Shown here: positions 1-5,008 of the stretch, piece after piece
Layout of the letters: each line of letters opens with the position of its first letter
How positions within the stretch are numbered: position 1 is the first letter of the stretch
Assembly (NCBI GenBank): GCA_031290715.1
Contig: JAITNA010000233.1
Coordinates: 1 to 7,085 of the forward strand
Source: Eubacteriales Family XIII. Incertae Sedis bacterium
Lineage (GTDB): Bacteria; Bacillota; Clostridia; Peptostreptococcales; Anaerovoracaceae
Direction of reading: 5' to 3'
Length of the DNA stretch: 7,085 nt
Program-made: the position numbers and the translations under genes
The notes under the pieces: generated by a model
Told to the model about the DNA's origin: nothing
Databases searched by the model: none
What the model saw: the letters and a program-made list of their open reading frames with translations, nothing else

Positions 1-35
1 CGGTCGATTACTTCATCAAAATTATATTTCGTCAT
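1..35 (-). CDS. Start of a MalY/PatB-type aminotransferase (cystathionine beta-lyase), truncated by the window edge
   Basis: Reading leftward from the ATG at 35-33 gives MTKYNFDEVID and then a codon beginning CG before the window ends. This closely resembles the amino terminus of clostridial MalY/PatB proteins, which typically begin with a (K)YNF(D/S)xxIDR motif. These fold-type I PLP enzymes are C-S lyases; in this setting the likely reaction is cleavage of cystathionine to homocysteine, pyruvate and ammonia in the cytoplasm. The start lies inside the preceding trans-sulfuration gene (14-base overlap), so the two should be cotranscribed and translationally coupled. A second ATG directly upstream at 38-36 is an alternative start. 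No strong ribosome binding site precedes either. Only 11 complete codons are visible, so the call rests on the short match plus the context of a CGS-like gene. Confidence 0.72.
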   Translation of the reverse strand, partial: MTKYNFDEVID

Positions 36-1161
36 CATTCAGCGCCTGCGCGAGGTCCGCGATGAGGTCGTCCGCGGATTCTATGCCGACCGACAGGCGC
101 AGCAGCCGGTCGTCGATGCCGATTGCGAGCCGGTCTTTCTCGGGGATGTCCGCGTGGGTTTGCAGCATAGGATAGGTGATCAGGCTTTCCGTCCCGCCAA
201 GGCTTTCCGCGTAGCGGATGATGTTCACGCGTTCAAGCGCCTGTTTCACCAAGCCCGCGGATGTTACGGAAAAGGCAATCATCGCGCCGTACCCCGTGGC
301 TTGCCGCGAAGAAAGCGCGTAGTCCGGGTGCGCGGCCAGACCCGGATAATGTACGCCGGATACCGACGGATGTTCGGAAAGCCAGGCGGCGATACGCAGG
401 GCGCTTTCCTGCTGCCGCTCGAGCCGGAGCGCCAACGTCTTGATCCCGCGAATCAGCAGAAAACTATCGAAAGGCGCAAGCCCGGATCCCGTCGTTTTGG
501 CGATGAATCTCAGTTTTTCCGCGGCCGCCGCGCCGCGCACAGCCAAAAATCCCGCGATCGTGTCGTTGTGCCCGCCGAGGTATTTTGAGCCGCTGTGCAG
601 CACGATGTCCGCGCCGAGCAGAAGCGGTTTCTGGAAATAGGGCGTCAAAAAAGTATTGTCGACGATGAGCAGAATGCCGCGGTCTTTCGCGATCCGGGCA
701 ATCTCCGCAATATCGAAAATGTTCATCATGGGGTTGGTCGGCGTTTCGATGTAGATCGCTTTCGTTTCCGGCCGAACCTCGCGGCCCACATCGCCGGTAC
801 GGGCCGCGTAGGAAAAACAAATCCCTTTCGGCTCTAATATCCGGTCAAAGAGCCGGTAGGTACCGCCGTACAAATCCCCGGATGCGACGATGTGGTCGCC
901 GGGCCGGAAAAGCTCCATGAGCGCCGACACCGCCGCCATGCCGGACGAAAAGGCAAGGGCTTCATCCGCTTCCTCCAAATCCGCGATCAGGTATTCAAGC
1001 TGCTCGCGCGTAGGGTTTTGCTGACGCGTGTAATCGTAGCCCGTCGTTTCCGACAAGCCGGGGTGCGAAAAAGTAGCCGTCTGATAGATGGGCGTCGCAA
1101 TCGCCCCCGTCGCTTCATCAATCTTCTTTTTCCCATGTACGCAAAGCGTTTCAAAATCCAT
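22..1161 (-). CDS. Cys/Met metabolism PLP enzyme, probably cystathionine gamma-synthase (metB/mccB family)
   Basis: A 379-residue cytoplasmic enzyme of the trans-sulfuration family, the usual length for it. Visible family marks, numbered from the chosen start, are Y44 and R46 in YDYTRQQNPT (cofactor phosphate contacts from the partner subunit), SSGMAA (72-77), Y98 in LYGGTYRLF (stacks on PLP), D168 in IVDNTF, the Schiff-base lysine K193 in HSGSKYLGGHND, E319 in AESLGGTESL, and R355 in LLRLSVGIE (substrate carboxylate). AESLGG with Glu is the CGS/CGL pattern and argues against MetC-type beta-lyase. Gly rather than Cys in YGGTY argues against methionine gamma-lyase. The likely reaction is joining an O-acyl-homoserine to cysteine to give cystathionine; CGL or O-acylhomoserine sulfhydrylase activity cannot be excluded. 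The start at 1161 is chosen over the upstream in-frame ATGs (1194, 1191) because AAGGAG sits 7 bases before it and the upstream ATGs overlap the predicted -10 box. The last codons overlap the next gene. Confidence 0.9.
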   Translation of the reverse strand: MDFETLCVHGKKKIDEATGAIATPIYQTATFSHPGLSETTGYDYTRQQNPTREQLEYLIADLEEADEALAFSSGMAAVSALMELFRPGDHIVASGDLYGGTYRLFDRILEPKGICFSYAARTGDVGREVRPETKAIYIETPTNPMMNIFDIAEIARIAKDRGILLIVDNTFLTPYFQKPLLLGADIVLHSGSKYLGGHNDTIAGFLAVRGAAAAEKLRFIAKTTGSGLAPFDSFLLIRGIKTLALRLERQQESALRIAAWLSEHPSVSGVHYPGLAAHPDYALSSRQATGYGAMIAFSVTSAGLVKQALERVNIIRYAESLGGTESLITYPMLQTHADIPEKDRLAIGIDDRLLRLSVGIESADDLIADLAQALNDDEI

Positions 1162-1168
1162 ACAATCA

Positions 1169-1174
1169 CTCCTT
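1169..1174 (-). promoter_or_regulatory. Ribosome binding site deciding the start of the trans-sulfuration gene
   Basis: On the minus strand AAGGAG is followed by seven bases and then ATG at 1161-1159. It is a near-perfect Shine-Dalgarno sequence and fixes the start of the PLP enzyme 11 codons downstream of the first in-frame ATG. Confidence 0.85.
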
Positions 1175-1189
1175 CGTTTCACTCGGTAC

Positions 1190-1219
1190 ATCATAGCATA
1201 GAGTCCCGCAAAAACACAA
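1190..1219 (-). promoter_or_regulatory. Predicted sigma-A promoter of the trans-sulfuration operon
   Basis: On the minus strand TTGTGT (1219-1214) is separated by 18 bases from TATGAT (1195-1190). Transcription would start near 1183, leaving an untranslated leader of about 20 bases that holds little more than the ribosome binding site. If this is the promoter used, there is no room for a SAM riboswitch or T-box, and control would have to act at initiation. The assignment is by consensus matching only. Confidence 0.5.
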
Positions 1220-1235
1220 GATAAAGCATACTAAT

Positions 1236-1250
1236 GTTATATGGTATAAC
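1236..1250. promoter_or_regulatory. LysR-type operator candidate (T-N11-A dyad)
   Basis: GTTATA-TGG-TATAAC is a perfect 6-base inverted repeat with a 3-base spacer and contains the T-N11-A signature (T1237, A1249) of LysR-type regulator sites. Its centre lies about 60 bases upstream of the predicted leftward start, the usual position for the recognition site of these activators. Several LysR-family proteins (for example MetR, and CmbR/MtaR in streptococci) control methionine and cysteine genes. No regulator gene lies in the window, so which protein binds is unknown. Confidence 0.4.
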
Positions 1251-1286
1251 GGGAAGCACAAATAGGAATGAAAACTCATAATACGC

Positions 1287-1310
1287 ATTCATGAATATTC
1301 ATGAATATTC
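1287..1310. repeat. Tandem palindromic block between the divergent promoters
   Basis: ATTCATGAAT, itself a palindrome, occurs twice head to tail (1287-1296 and 1297-1306), so 1287-1306 is a perfect 20-base palindrome. It overlaps a second perfect 18-base palindrome at 1293-1310 (GAATATTC-AT-GAATATTC). The block is AT-rich and lies about 20 bases upstream of the rightward -35 box and about 110 bases upstream of the leftward start. The arrangement suggests an operator for one or more dimeric regulators bound side by side. I do not recognise the motif. Confidence 0.6.
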
Positions 1311-1331
1311 CATTATGTCGAACTTTCCCCC

Positions 1332-1360
1332 TTGTGCATTCCCGCGGGCATTGCTATAAT
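1332..1360 (+). promoter_or_regulatory. Predicted strong sigma-A promoter for the leader peptide and SNF2 gene
   Basis: TTGTGC (1332-1337), a 17-base spacer, and a perfect TATAAT (1355-1360) preceded by TGC, an extended -10. The expected start is G1367, which is also the first base of the GGGAGG ribosome binding site. The spacer holds the 8-base palindrome CCCGCGGG (1341-1348), a possible repressor contact between the two boxes. Confidence 0.72.
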
Positions 1361-1366
1361 TTCATC

Positions 1367-1372
1367 GGGAGG
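1367..1372 (+). promoter_or_regulatory. Ribosome binding site of the 28-residue leader ORF
   Basis: GGGAGG is followed by eight bases and then ATG at 1381. It is the only good Shine-Dalgarno sequence between the rightward promoter and the helicase gene, and it serves the small ORF rather than the helicase start 92 bases further on. Confidence 0.65.
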
Positions 1373-1380
1373 TTTTGGCA

Positions 1381-1467
1381 ATGACACAAGTTAATCCGGC
1401 AAATACCTATCATATAATATTTGAAGGATCCTCTTTCATTTTCGTCTTTCTTGTCTTTTTTGTATGA
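1381..1467 (+). CDS. 28-residue leader peptide, overlapping the SNF2 gene start
   Basis: Not recognised as a known family. The peptide starts MTQVNPANTYHIIFEG and, after two serines, ends in a very hydrophobic stretch, FIFVFLVFFV, at the extreme carboxyl terminus. It sits directly behind a consensus promoter and a good ribosome binding site. Its TGA (1465-1467) overlaps the helicase ATG (1464-1466) as ATGA. The helicase has no ribosome binding site: the bases before its start are a T-rich tract. The simplest reading is a translational coupler, with ribosomes finishing the peptide and restarting on the helicase. It could also be a real small membrane peptide. The hydrophobic tail is partly a consequence of the T-rich DNA, so composition alone does not prove that the peptide matters. 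Evidence for translation is the initiation signals and the overlap; conservation is untested. Confidence 0.55.
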   Translation: MTQVNPANTYHIIFEGSSFIFVFLVFFV

Positions 1468-4400
1468 CGATCAATATTGATAAGATTGTGGGGCTTGCGG
1501 ACCGGGAGAGCATTGCTCTTGGGATTCGTTTGTTCAGCGAGCGGAAAGTTGAAGCTGACATCGACAAACGGACAGGGCGTGATGTGTCCGCGACAGTACT
1601 CGGCGACGGGGACAAATCCTATTATGTGAATTTGAGCTTCCCGAAAGGGCTTGGGGGCGATATCGGCGCAGCGGTTTGCACTTGCCCGAAGTCGGTGAAG
1701 AAGTACGGGTATTGCGAGCATATTGTCGCGGTCTACTTGGAAGTACAGGATGCCAATATTAATGCCGAACTCGGCGAAGCCGGCACGGACGGCGGGCCCC
1801 CGGATGCGCATAGCCGCGGTGAGGATCACGAGCGCGGCGGGGAGGGCGATTCCGGGGGGAAAGAGCCGGACCGTGATGGCGGCAATCACGGCGGCAATCA
1901 GAACGGCGAGCCCATGGATGCGCATAGCGGCGGTCAGGACAAAGAATATGGCCAAGAATATGGCGAAGAACATGGCGAAGAACATGAATATAATAATGAT
2001 TGGTATGACGGCGAATATGACGAAGAATATGATGACGATGACGACGATGATGATTACCGCGGCTCGTATTCTTTAGCGTCACAGCGCGGAGGCGATGTGT
2101 TCACCGCGCGGCCGCGAGGCACGGATTATTCCGCCTTGATGATGATCCGCGAATACGCGTTGCGCGCGGCCAACCGCGCGGCGGCGCCGAAAACAGCGGG
2201 GGAGCGGGCTGCGCTGCAAGCGACGCTGCATATGGCGAAAGCCGATGATTTCTGGCTGACTTTCAAGGCGGGATCGAAAAGGCTCTATGTACTTCAAAAT
2301 CTTGTGACGTTTCACGACGGTTTTCAAAAATCCGAAGTGCTGAAGCTCGGGAAAAATTATTCGCTTTTGCTTGGGCGCACGGCCTTTGAAGAGGACAGCC
2401 TTCCGTTGCTGGATTTCTTTTTTGCCTATTACCGGAACCCGTTTTATTCGTCGCGCTATCGGGCGAATTATCAAAAAAATATGGAGCTGACCCCCAATGC
2501 GCTCGATGCCTTTTTTGAGCTGCTTTTGACGGAAAATGTTTCCGCGGAGCTTGCTTTCATGGACGGCGTCCATTCCATTCTCGATCAGGATTGCCCCGTC
2601 AAAATCCGCCTTGCCGCCGCGGACACGGGCGCGGAGCTCTCTTGCCCGGACTATTATCAGCTGCTTTGCGGATATCGCCATCTTTATGTCATTCACAAAA
2701 ACAATATCTATCGCTGTTCGGAAGCGTACAAGAAAGCGTGTTACCCCCTGCTGCAGGCCATGGCGCGCGGCGCTGTGATTTTCCTCGCGGAGAAAGAGCT
2801 TGCGGCATTGTTCGCTGCCGTAATAAAAACCGCGGAGGTATTTTTGGAGATTGAGGTCGATCCGGATCTGGCCGGATTTGCGCCGCCGCCGCTTGTGTCC
2901 AAAGTCTATTTTGACGTCGCGGGCGATCCGGACGGGAACGGCGTCATCGCGCACGCGTCGTTTTCCTATGACGGGAAATCTCATGACGCGTTTGAAACCA
3001 AGCTGCTGACACAGTCCTTTGATATCGCCGGGGAGATGTTTCTCGAAAATCTCCTGATTTCCTACATGGGCAAATTGAAGATCTCTCCGGGTACGCTTCT
3101 GCTCAAAGACGACGATGCCGTTTATGAGCTGGCGGTCCGGGGGCTTACGGAGATTGCGCAGTTTGCCGAGGTATACATCTCGGATGAATTCAACAAGATC
3201 AGCGTTCGACCGCCCGCCGTTGTCAGCGTGGGCGTGAAAGTGAACGGGCGCTTGCTTGAGGTGGATTTTGATGTGGAAGGGCTCGATTTTTCGGAATTGG
3301 TCGGCGTGCTCGGCAGCTATCGGCGCGCCCGAAAGTACCATCGTTTGAAGGACGGGTCGTTTTTGCCGCTTGAGGATGACGCCATTTTGCAGCTTTCCGA
3401 GCTTGCGGATGGGCTTGACCTTTCGGAGGGGGCGCTTGCGTCCGGCCGCGCGCAGCTCGACGCGAATCGGGCGTTATATATTGATACGATCATGAAACAG
3501 CACGAGGAATTGCGTTATGAACGTGATGCGGCGTTTCGGAATATTATCCGCAATATGAAAGATGTCGCGGACGCGGATTTTCGCATTCCGGACGACATGA
3601 ACAAGACGCTGCGCAATTATCAAAAGACGGGCTATCGCTGGCTGCGCACCCTCGAAATGATGAGCCTTGGGGGGATATTGGCGGACGACATGGGCCTTGG
3701 GAAAACGATTCAGGTCCTGGCGCTTTTGCAGGCCAAGAAGGATGAGTCGGATCAGGCTTTGCCGACCATCGTGGTCTGCCCCTCCTCTTTGGTGCTGAAT
3801 TGGGAAAGCGAGAGCGGGAAGTTCACGCCGAATCTCCGCGTACTGGCGATGACGGGCGGCGCGGCCGAGCGCAGGGAAGCCATCAAACAGGTTTCGTCTT
3901 ACGATTTGCTCATCACGTCTTACGATCAACTCAAGCGCGACATTGCGCTTTATGAAAATACCGCGTTTGATTTTGCCGTATTGGACGAAGCGCAGTTTAT
4001 CAAAAACCACAATACGCAAAACGCGAAGTCCGTCAAAAAACTCAAAGCAAATACGCGGCTTGCCTTGACCGGGACACCGGTCGAAAACAGTCTTGCCGAG
4101 CTATGGTCGATCTTTGATTTTATGATGCCCGGTTACCTGTACAGCTACCATCATTTCCGAAAGAAATTTGAAACGCAAATCGTGAAATACCGCGAGGAAA
4201 AAGCGACGGAAAGACTGCGCGCTTTGGTGCGCCCGTTCATCCTGCGGCGGCTCAAGAAGGACGTTCTGAAAGAGCTGCCGGAAAAAACGGAATCCGTCCT
4301 GCTTTCTCCGATGGGGGAGGAACAGCGCAAAATATATCTTGCGACCCTTGCTCAGGTCAAGAAGGAATTGGCCGAAAAATTAGAAGAAGCGGGGGAGGCG

Positions 4401-5006
4401 CAGGGGCGTATCGTGGTCTTGGCCGCGCTCACGCGGCTGCGGCAGATTTGCTGCGACCCCGCGCTTCTTTACGAGGATTATCGCGGCGGGAGCGTCAAGT
4501 CGGACGCTTGCATGGAACTGCTTGAAAGCATGATCGACTCGGGGCATAGGGCCTTGCTGTTTTCGCAGTTCACCTCTATGATGAGCCTGCTCGAAAAACG
4601 CTTCGCGGAAAAAGGGATTCGTTATTATCGCTTGGACGGCTCGACGCCAAAAACGGAGCGGCAGTTTTTGGTCAATGAATTCAACAGCGACGACACTTCC
4701 GTTTTTCTGATTTCGCTGCGGGCCGGCGGGACGGGGCTCAACCTGACCGGCGCGGACGTTGTGATCCACTACGACCCATGGTGGAATATCAGCGTGCAAA
4801 ACCAGGCGACCGACCGCGCGCACCGGATCGGGCAGGTGAACAAGGTGCAGGTCTACAAACTGATCGCGAAGGATACGATTGAGGAGCGCATTTTGAAACT
4901 CCAAGATCAGAAAGCGAGCTTAGCCGAGAGCATTATTCAAAAAGGCGGGAACGCGTTCGACGCGCTCAGTAAGGATGAGCTGCTTTCGCTATTTGAGGAA
5001 CGGTGA
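1464..5006 (+). CDS. SWIM zinc-finger SNF2-family helicase/ATPase (Swi2/Snf2, DEAD/DEAH superfamily 2)
   Basis: A 1180-residue cytoplasmic DNA-dependent ATPase/translocase. Domains in order: an N-terminal SWIM zinc finger (C72-x-C74-x9-C84-x-H86); a long acidic linker (about 95-200); a bacterial SNF2-associated region (about 225-640); the Q-motif-like LRNYQKTGYRWL before residue 735; the ATPase with Walker A DDMGLGKT (K747), Walker B DEAQ (841-844) and LTGTPVEN (around 868-875); and the C-terminal helicase lobe with LLFSQF, RYYRLDGST, RAGGTGLNL and QATDRAHRIGQ (1114-1124, arginine fingers R1118 and R1121). All catalytic motifs are intact. Bacterial relatives such as RapA remodel protein-nucleic acid complexes; the exact substrate here is unknown. 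ATG 1464 is the first possible start after an in-frame stop at 1422-1424, and it lacks a ribosome binding site, so translation probably depends on the overlapping leader ORF. No neighbouring restriction, methylase or DISARM-like genes are present, so a defence role is not indicated. Confidence 0.95.
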   Translation: MTINIDKIVGLADRESIALGIRLFSERKVEADIDKRTGRDVSATVLGDGDKSYYVNLSFPKGLGGDIGAAVCTCPKSVKKYGYCEHIVAVYLEVQDANINAELGEAGTDGGPPDAHSRGEDHERGGEGDSGGKEPDRDGGNHGGNQNGEPMDAHSGGQDKEYGQEYGEEHGEEHEYNNDWYDGEYDEEYDDDDDDDDYRGSYSLASQRGGDVFTARPRGTDYSALMMIREYALRAANRAAAPKTAGERAALQATLHMAKADDFWLTFKAGSKRLYVLQNLVTFHDGFQKSEVLKLGKNYSLLLGRTAFEEDSLPLLDFFFAYYRNPFYSSRYRANYQKNMELTPNALDAFFELLLTENVSAELAFMDGVHSILDQDCPVKIRLAAADTGAELSCPDYYQLLCGYRHLYVIHKNNIYRCSEAYKKACYPLLQAMARGAVIFLAEKELAALFAAVIKTAEVFLEIEVDPDLAGFAPPPLVSKVYFDVAGDPDGNGVIAHASFSYDGKSHDAFETKLLTQSFDIAGEMFLENLLISYMGKLKISPGTLLLKDDDAVYELAVRGLTEIAQFAEVYISDEFNKISVRPPAVVSVGVKVNGRLLEVDFDVEGLDFSELVGVLGSYRRARKYHRLKDGSFLPLEDDAILQLSELADGLDLSEGALASGRAQLDANRALYIDTIMKQHEELRYERDAAFRNIIRNMKDVADADFRIPDDMNKTLRNYQKTGYRWLRTLEMMSLGGILADDMGLGKTIQVLALLQAKKDESDQALPTIVVCPSSLVLNWESESGKFTPNLRVLAMTGGAAERREAIKQVSSYDLLITSYDQLKRDIALYENTAFDFAVLDEAQFIKNHNTQNAKSVKKLKANTRLALTGTPVENSLAELWSIFDFMMPGYLYSYHHFRKKFETQIVKYREEKATERLRALVRPFILRRLKKDVLKELPEKTESVLLSPMGEEQRKIYLATLAQVKKELAEKLEEAGEAQGRIVVLAALTRLRQICCDPALLYEDYRGGSVKSDACMELLESMIDSGHRALLFSQFTSMMSLLEKRFAEKGIRYYRLDGSTPKTERQFLVNEFNSDDTSVFLISLRAGGTGLNLTGADVVIHYDPWWNISVQNQATDRAHRIGQVNKVQVYKLIAKDTIEERILKLQDQKASLAESIIQKGGNAFDALSKDELLSLFEER
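1802..1928 (+). repeat. In-frame direct repeat within the helicase linker
   Basis: GGATGCGCATAGC occurs at 1802-1814 and again at 1916-1928, with similar flanks (GCGGT and AGGA follow both). The spacing is 114 bases, exactly 38 codons, and both copies encode DAHS. This looks like an old in-frame duplication inside the acidic linker, with the rest of the unit diverged. Confidence 0.6.
1944..2054 (+). repeat. Short tandem repeats coding the acidic linker (12-base units and an Asp run)
   Basis: Four consecutive 12-base units at 1944-1991 follow GAAYATGGCSAA and encode EYGQ, EYGE, EHGE and a degenerate EHEY. They are followed by Asp/Glu/Tyr-rich codons and an eight-residue aspartate run at 2031-2054 made of mixed GAT and GAC codons. 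The segment joins the SWIM finger to the SNF2-associated region and should be disordered and strongly negative. It is a likely site of length variation between strains. Confidence 0.7.
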
Positions 5007-5008
5007 TT

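Noticed and set aside
1168..1288. A short minus-strand ORF from ATG 1288 ending at the TGA just before the trans-sulfuration gene
   Set aside because: It has no ribosome binding site, is Cys/Phe-rich as expected of AT-rich intergenic DNA, and contains the predicted promoter and the LysR-type dyad.
1162..1330. SAM (S-box) riboswitch or T-box leader for the methionine genes
   Set aside because: I see no conserved S-box or T-box elements or terminator hairpin, and the likely promoter leaves a leader of only about 20 bases.
1381..1467. Leader peptide as an attenuator with regulatory codons
   Set aside because: No run of Met, Cys or other diagnostic codons is present, and no alternative terminator hairpin lies between the peptide and the helicase.
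1410..1985. A long minus-strand frame that looks like a hydrophobic membrane protein opposite the helicase amino terminus
   Set aside because: It lies antisense to the SWIM domain and acidic linker. Its Phe/Ala/Ile-rich stretch is simply the complement of the Glu/Asp/Tyr repeat codons, and no ribosome binding site or promoter fits it.
2079..3341. A 420-residue minus-strand open frame
   Set aside because: It is antisense to the well-supported SNF2 coding region, is rich in Arg and His as expected of a GC-rich shadow frame, and has no recognisable domain.
4939..4966. Possible minus-strand terminator for the GH18 operon: a small hairpin (4950-4966) followed by TTTTT
   Set aside because: The stem is about six pairs including a wobble and is separated from the five-T run by six bases, so it does not meet the intrinsic terminator pattern. 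It is also helicase coding sequence.
1464..5006. The SNF2 gene as part of a DISARM-like or other phage defence island
   Set aside because: No methylase, nuclease, phospholipase-D or other defence partner is adjacent; the neighbours are amino acid metabolism and envelope genes.
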